From Lathyrus oleraceus (Eukaryota; Streptophyta; Magnoliopsida; Fabales; Fabaceae), in contig NC_066581.1 of assembly GCF_024323335.1 (NCBI RefSeq), positions 183,970,830 through 184,034,829 on the forward strand: a DNA stretch of 64,000 nt, given 5' to 3'. The position numbers and the translations under genes were made by a program. Positions 34,479 to 49,479 of this stretch are shown here, piece by piece. Position 1 is the first letter of the stretch. Each line of letters starts with the position of its first letter. The notes beneath the pieces were generated by a model, which had not been told where the DNA came from, did no database searches, and worked only from the letters and a program-made list of their open reading frames with translations.

Positions 34479-36159
34479 AGTCACATAAGGTCAAATTCAA
34501 ACAAAGCTAGCTCTCTCGAATCCAAAGCTACCTGCACAAATAACATCCCACAATAGACAACAAGAATATATTTTAGGAAGGACGTAGCCACTCACTCCAT
34601 TATTAGTTCATAAATAAGACAAGGTTCTCAAGTCAGACCGAGAAGACACACGAGTTGTCCACTTGCCTACTAAGATATTATTTCCAAGCCAAAACAATAC
34701 TCGTGTCTTCCATTTCTTTAGGTGTCACCAAAGAACCAGAAAAAACTATAACATTCATAAATTTTCAAATAGACAAATCAAGACATGCCGAATCATCATC
34801 AACCTCTCTATAGTCTTATAACTACTACCAAAAGGAATAAACATCCGAAAAAGAGTCAAGATGTCCTTAGGCAAGATAATGCACCACCTCAACCACTTAA
34901 AAATCCTATATCAAATAGTAGATGCAATCTCGTAGATCACAAATATATAAGAGGAAGACTCAACGAGCAACGAATAAAAGACACAAAAAATAGTCCCAAA
35001 GATCAAGTGAACTTCCGTCTTAACTAAGTTCGGTATTTTGTTGGAATGCGACTTAGGGTTGAGTCCTTTAAGTGTGGTCTAGGATAAACCTCCAGATGTC
35101 AATGAGTTGAATCCTTAAATGTATGCTGAGGTAAAACTCCTATAAACTTTCTCACTCCATTATTTCTCTTTTCTATTTTCTTTCCTTTTCATTAAAATTT
35201 CCTTAATGCTTTAAGAGTGGAAAACACTAGTGAAGCTTTTTGTGTATTCTGATGTTGGGATATTATTATATTTTACATAGGAGGACTTTGTCTCTTGTTT
35301 AAATTTCTTGTGGTAAGTTATTGTTTGGTTTGTAATCTAAGCTTATAAAATCTCTCATTTAGTTCATGAGATTGTTTGTCAAAATCTCTATTGGATTCAT
35401 GAGCTTACCCCGGTATAAAAAACTCTCATCTGGTTTGTTAAAATTTCCGTCAAAATATCTTTTTGGTTATTGAGCTTAACCTAGTGTCAAAGCTCTCGCT
35501 TGGTTCCAAGATTAGTCTGGTATATAATCTCATATTTAGTTTGAAGGATAACCAATGTTAAACTCCTATTTTGTTATAATTAGGTTTATGGGTATAACCT
35601 GTGAAAAAATTCATATCTATATTGGAAACTCTCAAGAAGAAATTCTTGGGGAGAGAAGTATGCAAGTGGATAAGCAGAACCTCTATAAATCTCTGGTTCA
35701 ATTCTCTCAACCCTTATCTCTGTATATTTCAACTATTTATTTATTTTCAATGTGTTTTCATCTTTCATTCACTCTAATTTCCTGTTCTTTATTTATTCCA
35801 CTTTCTATTCTTTATTTGATTTACAAAATTGTTTTAACCAATTATATTCATCAAATAATTTTTAACTGGACTTCGTTTTTCAAACTTACACACTTCACAT
35901 ATCTCTTGTGTTTGAAGTCGCCTATCCAACAATATATTGTAGACTTTTTTAATAAGAGTGATTTTTTAGGTGAGTTGAAATTCTTCACAATATATTGATT
36001 CTTGATATACCTTGTTCTGATTTATGCAATGTTAGTCATAAATATAATAAGAGCACTAAATATAATGCTAATAAAAATGTAGTGTGACATGTGTCATAAT
36101 ATACTCATCACTAGAAGTAACCACAATGAAATTAAAAATCTCATATTTAGCACAAACAT

Positions 36160-36960
36160 AAAATTTGATATGAGTGACTTATGAAGTTTAACTTATTTCC
36201 TTGGCATTGAATTTGCTACAATCATGAAGGGTATGGTGATTAATCAAAATAAATATATCAGTGATATCATGAAGATATTTAATATGTTGAAGTGCAACTC
36301 ATCAAGTGCTTCTATGGAATAAAATTCAAAACCATGCAAGGATGAATATGGAAAGGATGTCTATAACACTTTGTAATAGAAAATTATGGGTTGCTTGAGA
36401 TATACATGCAATATATGTCACAATATATGTGCGGTGAGAAGATTTACGCAGAAACCTAAATTATCACATATGCAAGCAGTCTGGAGGATCATGAGATATC
36501 TTAAAGTCGACATAGATTATGGCATCTTATTTCCAAAACTTAGTTGTCAAAGAGATAAGTTTTATGGTTTTTATAACTAGGATTAATATGGAGATAAAGT
36601 GGAAAGAAGAGGCATAATGAGATATGTGTTCAAGTTGTACAATTCTTTGATTTCATGGTTCCTAAAGAAGAAAACGATGATGGCGATGTTGATTGAGATG
36701 AATATAACAAAAGCGAAATAAGTAGAACTAATAATAGACAACAAATTATCAAATAACTATGCAATAGCTCATGGAATGAGCAAACACATTCAAAACAAGT
36801 TTCACTTTCTTAGAGATCAAGTAATGACAAAGTTACTTTGATATATTTTAGAACCAATGATCAAGTAGTAGATTTCTAACCAAGTCAGTGGATATTGAAA
36901 AATTCAAAAAGATGAGAATCTTGTTTAGTGCAATCAGTGTAAAGATATTCAATTAAGAGG
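36160..36960 (+). pseudogene. Ty1/copia pol 3' end, decayed, unit U5
   Basis: Type A copy. The best open piece is 36386-36580 (GCLRYTCNI...DYGILFPKLSCQ), flanked by stops, with RNase H remnants downstream. Confidence 0.85.
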
Positions 36961-37091
36961 GAGTGTTGAAGTTTAATTCAATTGTAGAGATGATTAAGTT
37001 AGTTAAGTTATTTGTTACACAAGTAACAAACTAACTAAGTTGGTTAGATTGATGTACTTTTTTTGGAATTATTTCTAGACTAAGACAAATA

Positions 37092-37093
<2 letters not shown>

Positions 37094-37127
<34 letters not shown>
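37094..37127. repeat. (TA)n microsatellite, unit U6, ~34 bp
   Basis: Shortest TA tract in the array. Same flanks as the U4 tract. Confidence 0.97.
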
Positions 37128-37128
<1 letters not shown>

Positions 37129-37995
37129 TCACATAAGGTAAAATTCAGACAAAGCTAGCTCTCTCGAATCCAAAGATACCTGCACAAATAACATCCCACA
37201 AAAGACAACAAGAATACATTTAAGGAAGGACGTAGCCACTCGCCCCACTGTTAGTTCATAAATAAGACAAGGTTCTCAAGTCAGACTAAGAAGACACACG
37301 AGTTTTCCACTTACCTATTAAGATATTATTTCCAAGCCAAAAGAATACTCATGTCTTCCATATCTTTTGGTGTCAACAAAAAACCATAAAAAACTGTAAC
37401 ATTCATAAGTTTTAAAATTCACAAATCACGACATGCCAAATCATCCTCAACCTCTCTCCAGTCCTATAACTACTATCAAAAGGAATAAACATCCGAAAAA
37501 GAGTCAAGATGTCCTTAGGCAAGACAACACACCACCTCAACCACTTAAAAATCCTATATCAAATAGTAGATGCGATTTAGTAGATCACAAATATATAAGA
37601 GGAAGACTCAACGAGCAATGAGTAGAAGATACAAAATATAGTTCCAAAGCTCAAGTGAACTTTCGTCTTAACTGAGTTTGATCTTTTGTTGGAATGCGAC
37701 TTAGGGGTGAGTCCTTCAGGTGTGGTCTAGGATAAACCTCCAGATGTCAATGAGTTGAATCCTTAAATGTCTGCTGAGGTAAAACTCCTATAAACTTTCT
37801 CACTCCATTATTTCTCTTATCTCTTTTCTTTCCTTTTCATCAAATTGCCTTAATGCTTTAGAGTGGAAAACACTAGTGAAGCTTTTTGTGTGTTATGATG
37901 TTGGGCTATTATAATAATTTACACAGAAGGGCTTTGTCTCTTGTTTAAATTTTTTGTGGTAAGTTATTATTTTGTTTGTAATCTAAGCTTATAAA

Positions 37996-38200
37996 ATCTC
38001 TCATTTAGTTCATGAGATTGTTTGTCAAAATCTCTATTTGATTCATGAGCTTAACCCGGTATAAAAAACTCTCATCTGATTTGTGAAAATTTCTGTCAAA
38101 ATATCTTTTTGGTTAGTGAGCTTAACCTAGTGTAAAAGTTCTTGCTTGGTTCCAAGATTAGTCTGGTATATAATCTCAAATTTGGTTTTAAGGATAACCA
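37996..38200 (+). repeat. ~36-bp subrepeats within the array unit (shown for U6)
   Basis: Five to six degenerate copies follow the scheme CTCTcatttgGTTcatGAG plus cTTAaCctgGTaTaAAAa (ends at about 38030, 38066, 38105, 38141 and 38178). The same block is in every unit, for example 4938-5130, 7782-7975 and 10484-10675. Both the Ogre-1 and the Tekay insertions landed inside this block. Confidence 0.75.
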
Positions 38201-38802
38201 ATGTTAAACTCCTATTTTGTTGTAATTAGGTTTATGGGTATAACCTGGGAAAAAACTCATATCTATAATGGAAACTCTAAAGAAGAAATTATTGGGGAGA
38301 GAAGTATGCAAGTGGCTAAGCAGAACCTCTATAAATCTCTGGTTCAATTCTCTCAACCCTTATCTCTTTATATTTCCACTATTTTTTTTTCCAATGCGTT
38401 TTCATCTTTCCTTAACTCTAATTACTCGTTCTTTACTTAATCCACTTTCTATTCTTTATTTGATTTACCAAATTCTTTTAACAAATTATATTCATCAAAT
38501 AATTTTTAACTGGACTTCATTTTTCAAACTTTCACAATTCACCTATCTCTTGTGTTTGAAGTCGCTTATCCAACAATATATTGTAGACTTTTTTAGTAAG
38601 AGTGATTTTTTAAGTGAGTTGAAATTCTTCATATATATTGAATATTGTTATACCTTGTTCTTATCTATGCAATGTTAGTCATAAATATGATAAGAGCACT
38701 AAATATAATGCTAATAAAAATGTAGTGTGATAGGGGTCATAATTTACTCATCACTAGAAGTAACCACAATGAAATTGAAAATCTCATATTTAGCACAAAC
38801 AT

Positions 38803-39612
38803 AAAATTTGATATGAGTGACTTATGAAGTTTAAGTTACTACATTGGCATCGAATTTGCTACAATCATGAAGGATATGGTGATTAATCAGAATAAATAAA
38901 TTAGTGATATCATGAACATATTTAATAAGTTGAAGTGCAACTTATCAAGTACTTCTATGGAAGAAAATTCAAAACTAAGTAAAGATGAATATGGATAGGA
39001 TGTTTATAACACTTTGTACTAGGAAATTATGGGTTGCTTGAGATATACATGCAATATATGTCACAATGTATGTGTGGTGAGAAGATTTATGCAGAAACCT
39101 AAATTATCACATATGCAAGCAGTCAGGAGGATCATGAGATATCTTAAAGTCGAAATAGATTATGGCATCTTATTTCCAAAACTTAGTTGTTAAAGAGATA
39201 AGTTTGATGGTTTTTATGTCTAGGATTCATATGGAGATAAAGTGGAAAGAAGAGGCATAATGAGATATGTGTTCAAGTTGTACAATTCTTTGATTTCATG
39301 GTTCCAAAAGAAGAAAACGATGATGGTGATGTTGATTGAGATGAATATAAGAAAAGTGAAATAAGTAGAACTAATAATAGACAACAAATTATCAATTAAC
39401 TTTGCAAAGAGTCTAATAGCCCATCGAATAAGCAAACACATTGAAACCAAGTTTCACTTTCTTAGAGATCAAGTAATGACAAAGTTACTTTGATATATTT
39501 TAGAACTAATGATCAAGTAGTAGATTTCTAACCAAGTCAGTGGATATTGAAAAATTCAAAAAGATGAGAAACTTGTTTAGTGCAATCAGTGTAAAGATAT
39601 TCAATTAAGAGG
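38803..39612 (+). pseudogene. Ty1/copia pol 3' end, decayed, unit U6
   Basis: Same remnant. Readable pieces include YGDKVERRGIMRYVFKLYNS, the HRISKHIETKFHFLRDQVMT block and the C-terminal KFKKMRNLFSAISVKIF, with stops between them. Confidence 0.8.
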
Positions 39613-39615
39613 GAG

Positions 39616-41564
<1,949 letters not shown>

Positions 41565-42710
41565 TGTAAGACCCCAATTTTGTCCCTAAGATCCCTCATG
41601 GCATCATAACATTGCATTGCATAGCCTCAAGGATCTTTGAGCATCTTGGCTCCCTTTCCCTTTGGGTAGGGATCTCCTGTGAGTGGTTTTGAGATCACCA
41701 AGCATGCTTGAATTGTATATCATTGCTTTTCTCATTTTGTTTACTAACCAAAAGCACAAAAATATGTCATTAACATCTTTTGTTTGTAGCTTAAGCAACC
41801 ACTAGGTCAAGAGCTTCAAGAGGATCCTTTGTGCAAGAGATGGGGTATTTTCTTGAGATGAGGACCACATGATCATTACAAGGAGCTTACATGAGCTATG
41901 GTTCCATTTTGGAGCAATTTCATCAAGTGATAAAGGCTCAAATCAATCAAGACATTTCAAGGTCATCTGAGGACCAAAAAAGTCAACTGTGCAGTCAACT
42001 GAGGGCTTTGAGGTGGGGAAATGAGTTGATACACCTCAATCATGTTCAAATGAGATCTATTCTTCATTCTAAACTTCCATCTTGAAGATTCAAATGTCAT
42101 GGCAAAAGTTACTAAAAATGGAAAATGACCTGTAATTCAAAGTTTCCAAATTTGGCAAGTTTTTGGTCCACATTCAACTTGACTTGTCAATGTCAAAGAA
42201 GTTTCAAATGGATTTTTGGTGAACATGAAAGTTGTAGATCTTTGTCTCCCCTTTCCAAAAATTCCTAATTCATGTCCATATGATGAATGGTTGAGAAGTT
42301 ATGGTCATTTGATCACAAGGTGTGCATGGAAATTCAAAATGACCTAACTTTTGGTACAATGCTCCAATTTGGTCCATTCTTTTTGCAAAATGCTCCTTAT
42401 GTGCAAGACATCTCAAAGTTACTTCATTTGGCTCAATTGTGTAAAGGAACCATGGCCAAATGCTCATTATTTCACATGTGTTCAAATTGAAGAAAATATT
42501 CACAATTCATTTTTTGGGCTTATGATATAAGCAAAACAACAATTCCATGATGATCCTTGGTTGCTATTGAGTGAATTCAGACCCTTGCATGAGAAAGAGC
42601 ACGTGCAATATGGCCATGCTAGCTTCATTTGCATTTTTGCAAGATACTTCATATTTCATTAATCATGATTAGTGGATGGAAAGTGTGATTAGCAGCATCA
42701 TTAGCATGGC

Positions 42711-42720
42711 ATATAAAAGC
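42711..42720 (+). promoter_or_regulatory. Candidate TATA box of the solo LTR
   Basis: ATATAAAAGC in the sense orientation of this LTR, followed about 15 bp later by CTAATCATAACTG. It aligns with the Ogre-2 TATA candidate (CATATAAATAGC then CTAATCATAACAG). Confidence 0.55.
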
Positions 42721-44733
42721 TCAAACCCTAATCATAACTGCATAACAGAACCAATTCAGATCTAAAATTTCAAAACTCCCTCCAATTTCTCTCTCTTCGA
42801 ATTTTCAATTTCTTCACACAAACACCAAAAATTCTTGTGGATTCTTGATTATCATGCTTCATTGAGCAAGAATCAACCATTGATTAGAGCAATTCAGCCA
42901 AATTTCATGCAGAACAAGAGCAATATCATGTTGATGGAATTTGAAAATTGAAGTAGATCCAGGTGGTTTCAAGTGTTCCTGTTTGCATAAAGCTTAAAGG
43001 CAAGAGCATAGGATTGGATCTGGAGCACTAGAGCTGTTGATAACGCGTGTACAACAACCTTCATTTCCAGGTGATGAAAAATTCATCCTCTCCTTTTGCT
43101 ATTTTCTGATCATAGATGTGTAGATCTTGCTTAGTAGAGAATGTACATGTGTTTAGAATTAAAAATGGTTGAGAATTGAGCATGTATGATGAACTTTAAG
43201 TTTGGATCTACAAAATGTTTTGCTTCGATCTGGAAAACCTAGGGAGAACTAGATGAAATCATTAGCATATTTGGAATGTATGTTGCAAGAGGATTCGAAC
43301 GGTATAGATTTTGTGCATTTCTGGAAAAAATTTGGTTGTCGCCACCGGATGTTGGTCGGAGAAGACGACCGGAGCTTAGCTCCGGCGTCTCTGCAATTCC
43401 TAGGGTTTTGCTGATGCTGGATGCCATGTGTGCCTTACGTGTGTGTTTGATTGGCTATGGATCCTTTGACCGAGCCACGCGAGCTTTGAATGCTGACCGT
43501 GCATGCCAACGCGTTTAATGAAACGCAGCGTTTTGGCCTTTTGAACCTGATCCGTTGATTGCTTTTGCGCGCCTCATCTGATGGATGAGGTTTATTCTGA
43601 GTTTATTTGAATATTGCTTTTCCCTCCATATTTTTGTTTTATTTCATTTCTTTTGCTTGTTTTGATTAATTCATTAAAAATTCAAAAAAGGTCCAAATGA
43701 ATCCCAATTTTTTTTCCTAGTTTTGTATGAATGTCTAGTTTTTTATGGTATTAATTTCATGAATTGTTGATGTCTGGTTTGTGATGTGTGAATTTTTGAA
43801 TCCATGTGATGTTAATTTGATATGTTGCATTCAATGCTTTGTGAAATCCTCATTGTTGAACCATTTGATCCAATTTTTTGCATGCTTGACATTCATACAT
43901 GATGTGAATTTTTGATCGCTGGTTTGGAATTTTTCTCATATGCTATCATCCTTTTTGACACATAAAGAAAAGTGTGACAATTTGTGTCACATTTTTGACA
44001 TTGGATTGTTGCATTTTTGTTCATATATCATTTGAACCTTTCTGGATTTGATCTTTTTTATATTGATTGTTCATGACATGAGGAACTTGTACAAAAAATA
44101 TCAAAGTCATTGCATGCATTTCTGATTTGATTTGGATTTTCTAAGTTGGGAGTTCATTTTGTGCCATTTTTTTGGTCATTACATTACATAGATCATTTGA
44201 GATACTTGCTTTTTGATTTGATGCTGGTCCTTTTGAGGACATTTTGTGGATTGTTTGAATGTGCATTGTGAAAAGATTGGGTTCTGTTTTGGTCATTTGA
44301 ATTGGTTTTGAATCTAGTCTTTGTACTAGTGTTTTGTACATAAACTAACCTTATTTTGTGTTTCAGGTTTGGACATTTATCATTGATGGTTGATTTGTTC
44401 TCACTTTGTGAGATGCAAATGATTTGAGTTCTAATTTGTGTTTGTTTTGTAGGATTCTAAGTGATATGCTTGAGCTCATTAGTTGCTTGCTTGCTTTTGC
44501 TTTTGCTTTAGCTTTGGATTGTGGTTGATACACCACTTAGGTAGTTATCTTCTTACTTCATGTAGTCTGGAAGTCCTGTCGCCTTTTTGGCAGGCATTTT
44601 GCTGGCAAGTCCTCCTTCAGAGGCTCTGTTTGTGTTTGTTTACAATTGTGCCAAAGACCTTCAAGATGAGGCATGTGTTACTTGATAAGTCCTTCAAGAG
44701 TTGAGGCAATTGACGGATAAAAGGGATTAGTAG

Positions 44734-44738
44734 CCAAT
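44734..44738. repeat. Target-site duplication CCAAT, left copy (Ogre-2)
   Basis: CCAAT precedes TGTCGC at 44739. The second copy is at 62272-62276. Confidence 0.95.
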
Positions 44739-45224
44739 TGTCGCATTACGCGAAAAACCGGCGGGAAAAGAAAACAGAGCCGCCACCGTGCGTTATTTAT
44801 CCCAAAGGAGGGAAAGGAAACGCTCGAAGTAAACCTGGAAAGGAAATAGTCTCGCGACCAGAGATTGATAGGATCGGGAGTCGGTTATGCGAAGGGAAGG
44901 TATTAGCACCCTACGCATCCGTCGTACTCGACGGGATCCATGCTCAGAAAGAATAGAAGGAAGGTTGCTAAATAACTGCTCAAACACTGAACTGAAACAC
45001 AGATGAAAGACGGAAGAAAGTAACTCGGCAGGATGTCGTATCTTGGTCCTACGTAGTCTGTCAGACACAGACATCAGAGTCGACGTAGTTCGGGGAAATG
45101 GGGGAAACGTGCTCGCTAGGATGTCGCATCCTATGCATACGTATCTTCTCTAACCAGAGAAAGAATCAGAGCACTCATAGCTCGGCTAACACACGCCAAA
45201 CAAAACACAAACAGGAAACCAACT

Positions 45225-45545
45225 GCCAATCGCTGGACTTACGTCAGACTCCAAACCCACAACCACACACAGGAAACCGACTGCCAATCGCTGGACTTAT
45301 GTCAGACTCCAAACGCAAAATAGGAAACCGACTGCCAATCGCTGGGCTTACGTCAGACTCCACACACACACCAAACACGGGAAACCGACTGCCAATCGCT
45401 GGACTTACGTCAGACTCCAAACAAGCAAACACGAACTGGAAACCGAATGCCAATCGCTGGACTTACATCAGACTCCAAACAAACAACCACACACAGGAAA
45501 CCGACTGTCAATCGCTGGACTTATGTCAGACTCCACACAACACAA
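45225..45545. repeat. LTR minisatellite, ~6 copies, 48-61 bp
   Basis: The core TGCCAATCGCTGGACTTA (one copy TGTCAATCG) recurs at about 45225, 45283, 45331, 45389, 45450 and 45509, each followed by GTCAGACTCC and a CACA-rich spacer ending GGAAACCGA. It yields a repetitive reading frame (NRLPIAGLTSDSK) that I regard as a by-product. Confidence 0.9.
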
Positions 45546-48247
45546 GGGGTTGAAAAAGAAAAGGGCGCCCAGAGAGATCAGCTCATCTCCTGCCTACATA
45601 CCTCATCTGGTATGAGGATCAGGGCAACGTAGTTCCCCTTAACAGGGAAAGACTTCTATCCTAACCAGAGACTAGGGAGATAACAGACTACTAGGGAGAC
45701 TACGACTCGAGCCTAGAAGTTGTCATGCATACGATCCCTATGTTGAGGTCTCTAATCCTAACTCGCACAGGAAGCAAGCTAGCCTAAACAAGTAAACAAT
45801 CAAACACAAGCACAAGAGAGCAAACACACATACTACATGCAAACAAGTGGCTCATACAAGGCTAGGCTTTAGTCAAGGGGTCAAATCAACCTCGACAAAC
45901 AAGCCAACTGGAAAGTGGTGTTTGAGCTCTTAACCCTAACATTGAGAGTTAGGGTGAAGCATATGAAATGGGAGATGAGGGTAAGACCTCATAGCTCTTA
46001 TCCCTGGCCTGGGAGAGCTTCAATCAATGAAAGTGTGGGAGTCCAGAATGAGGAACTCTACTCCACATGACTGACACAACAAGATTTTGGGTTTTATTCA
46101 AAGTGCATCAACACATGGTGTGAGCAAGATGAAAGACACAACTGAGTAGCAGGGGATGGATTGCACATCCCTTTTATCTGCCAATGCCTCTTCACTTAGG
46201 AGGTCTTTGAATGTACAAGGCACAAAGATAAACAACCACAAACATTGCCTCTTAAGGAGGGCTTCAGACAGGTGCCTGCCAAAGTAACATGACAGGTCGT
46301 CCAGACTACATGGAGAATAAGAAGTTACCTAGGTGGTATGCCAACCACAAGCAAAGCAAAGCAACTCAAATAATGAGTTAAAGCGGCTAAAGTACCTGTG
46401 TAAACAACCAAACAATCAGTATGGTATTCAGACAAACTATTCACAGACAAACAAACAGTACAAGGCCTAAGAGGCAAGCAACTCAAAGGGTTTCATCATT
46501 CAAAGATCCTACAAAACAGCAAATGTTAGTGAAACACATCATTTTGCATCTCAATTTGTGAGATCAACATCATCCATCAAGACTAGGAGCTTGAACCTGA
46601 AATGCACAACTCAAATGTGAGTTCAAACCCCTAGGTCAAAGCCTAGGGTCAAAAGTGGGGAAAAAATTCAAAACAGAAGCTAATACTCAACCCAAAGCAA
46701 CTTTAATCAATCATGAACATGTCTTAAAAAGGACCAAGTCAAAAGCATTAGGCAAATCCATTTCATGTGCAAGAGAAGGCAAAGGCAAATCCAAAGCTCA
46801 CAAATGATCATCATGAATGAAAATTCCATATCAAAACAGAAATGACTCAAACAATCGTGGAAAAATTCATGAGAAATCAACATGTCCACCATAATCATCA
46901 TGCCAAAAATCATAAATAGAGAAGCTCATTTGATATGGAAATTAAAATGCACAAGTTGATCATCCAATTGTGTGACACAAATTGTCACACCTAAAGTACA
47001 TGTGTCCCAAACAGTGAAGCAAATTGCAAAAAATGCCAAATAAAGTCACACAAGTCCATCAACATGTTAACAATCATCATGCAAAATTTCATGGCATTTG
47101 GATCAAAATTGAACATTTTATGATAGAAAGAATGAAGCAACGTCCAAAGGTACACATGTTCAAAGAATGCAACACAATTTAATTTCCAGCTATGATAAAA
47201 TCATGCAATCAACACCATAAAATTCTAGACATTCATAGGATCATGTGAAAAAAAATTGGAGATTATTTGGACTATTATTCTTTTTTTTAATCATTTTTTG
47301 AAATAATAGGAATAAAATGAAATAAAAATTGTGAAAACCTAAAAAGAAATGAAGTGAATTAAATTGAAAATGCAATTGCTGCTACACGGGATCGAACAGA
47401 GGCTGGTGTATCAAACGCAGCCGTTTTACTAAGTGACGTGGTGACACAGTCACCAGTCAAAGGCACACTAGGCGCGGGTCAACGAACGCTAGCCTATGGA
47501 TCTGCCACAGTACGCCTGCGTGGCAATGACGAGGCATGCCCTAACACCAAAACCAGACGGCGGTCTCCCTGTTCATCCGCGGTGGCCTAGGGCGGAAACC
47601 ACCATCTTCTTCATGAAGACGGTGGCGTGAACAGTACACGCGGGCAATTCTTTTTGCAGAATTCAACAGTAATCATACCAATCGATTCGTCTTGATGAGT
47701 AGGTTCCGAATCTACTAACATTTTGGCCTAAATCCTCATGAAAAATGCAAATCGATGAAGAACATGTTCATGCATCAGGACTTTAAATCATCATAACTTC
47801 ATGAATACACGTCCATTTTTCAAGTTCTTTATATCAGTGTAATCAGGGGAACAAGCACTACAAGACTAGGGCAATAAAAACAAGAATTATGATGCGCGAA
47901 ATTTTGACCTTCTTGAAGCTTCAACAATGGCGGTGGTAGATTCAAGTGTCCAGCAGCATCCAAATCCCTTCTATCAACCTTGTAATGACCTCTGAAGTTG
48001 AAATTGAAGCTTGGAATGGCTTGGATCTAGCTTAGATTTGAACTTCCATTATCATGTTCTTGATCTTCAAGTGCTCAATTCTTCACCAAATTTTGCAATC
48101 AATGGCTTGATCTATACTGAATAATGATCCAAGAACACAAATATGCAATAAAATCAAGTGTTCTTTGAAGAAATTTTGAATTTGGAAGAAGAGAAATTTT
48201 GGATCTAGATCTAGAATTGTGAAATTGTGAAAATTCTGTTATGATTA

Positions 48248-48259
48248 GCTATTTATATG
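48248..48259 (-). promoter_or_regulatory. Candidate TATA box, Ogre-2 3' LTR
   Basis: On the minus strand CATATAAATAGC is followed by TAATCATAACAG. The 5' LTR copy is at 61268-61279. Ogre-1 has CACATATGG in the matching place, without a TATA box. Confidence 0.5.
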
Positions 48260-49251
48260 ACATGTTAATCCATTTCCTAATCATGCTTAGGCTTGGCTAA
48301 TTAAACTTTAATGAGAAAAGAGGTGTTATGCAAAATTTGGTTTTTTCACCCCATGCATGCAATCCTACGTGAACAGTAACAATGGCCATGCATTTTCACT
48401 TAAAACCTTCTCATGAACAAGTTGGAATGGTTAAAAAGTCCATACAATGCACCAATTTTGAATTCATGATTTTCCCTCCAAAATGGACATGAATATGCAT
48501 ATGATCATATGATGAATTTTCATGCAATGTGATGAATGATTTGGAAAGTTCATGTCATGAGAAGAATTTTGCAAAAAGGAGCACTCAATTTGGTGTCTTG
48601 GTTCAAAAGATATGGCATTTTGAAGTTCCATGCACACTTGGCAATGATTTGATCATATCTTCTCAACAATTCATCATAAATTCATGATCTTGGACTTTTT
48701 GGAAATGGAAGAGATAGATCTTCAACTTTCATGTTGGACAAAATTTCATTTGAAGCTTCTTTGATGTTGGAAAGTCAAGTTGAATTTGGTCCAAAAACTT
48801 GCCCTTTTTGGAAACTTGAAATTACAGGTCACTTTCCATTTTGGGAAACTTTTGATCTGGCTTCAAAATCTTCAAGGTAGATGTTTGACATGTTGAATAA
48901 ACCTCTTTGGGACATGAATGAAGTGTCTCAAACCATTTCTCCACCTTCTAGCCCTCAGTTGACTTACAGTTGACTTTTATGGGCCCCAGATGACCTGAAA
49001 CTGCATTGATGACTTCTGAGTCTCTAGCACTTGGTACAATTGCATCAAAATGAACCTTGGGTTCACACAAGCTCTCTAGAACAATCATAGGGCCTTTTTT
49101 TCATGAAAATGCTTGCTCTCTTGCACAAATGACTTCTCCTGACAAGTTTTGACTGATGAAATGCAAGGTACTATGCAATGTCAAATGCAATGTTAATAAC
49201 CTAAAAATGAAATGAATGTACAAATGGGGGGTGCAAATTTGAGGTACTACA

Positions 49252-49263
49252 TCTGCCCCTATT
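49252..49263 (-). other. Polypurine tract of Ogre-2
   Basis: Minus strand GAATAGGGGCAGA runs directly into TGTAGTACC, the 3' LTR start. Confidence 0.8.
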
Positions 49264-49479
49264 CAATCAACTGGGAACCTGAACGGATGAGAGCAACGAC
49301 TGTCAGACCTTCAAGGTAAACAGGGATTGAATACCAAAAGAACCGTAGAAATTTGCACTCTGCGGGGATTTAAGAAAAGACTGTTCACCCATTGCAGCCT
49401 CCACTGGGGATTTGGATTTATCACTGGATCAGACAAGACGTCTACCGACGACTCTACTAGGGATTTGATATGTACTAGA

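Larger units (their letters stand above)
34311..36963 (+). repeat. Array unit U5 (type A), 2653 bp
   Basis: Type A unit closest to U3: HHQPLYS block (34785-35027), type A MLNSYF ORF (35555-35998) and shared private variants. Confidence 0.9.
36964..39615 (+). repeat. Array unit U6 (type B), 2652 bp
   Basis: Type B unit. The MLNSYF ORF (38201-38440) is shifted by a change in the T-run near 38382-38390 and ends early. The copia remnant follows at about 38803-39612. Confidence 0.9.
41565..44738 (+). repeat. Solo Ogre-family LTR, + strand, left part
   Basis: It begins TGTAAGACCCCAATTTTGTCC at 41565. Its sequence is related to the reverse complement of the Ogre-1 and Ogre-2 LTRs (for example the GACCTGTAATTC...AACATGAAAGTTGTAGATC stretch near 42131-42242). 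It is split at 44738 by Ogre-2 and continues at 62277. No internal region of an element is attached. ORFs within it are short and not credible. Confidence 0.85.
44739..49251 (-). repeat. 3' LTR of Ogre-2 (4513 bp)
   Basis: On the minus strand it starts TGTAGTACCTCAAATTTGC (the other LTR has TGTAGCACC) and ends GCGTAATGCGACA. Non-coding. It holds the minisatellite at 45225-45545. Confidence 0.95.

Noticed and set aside
45098..45553. 151-codon ORF with NRLPIAGLTSDS repeats (and its copy at 58490-58945)
   Set aside because: Translation of the LTR minisatellite on the antisense strand; no independent support for coding.
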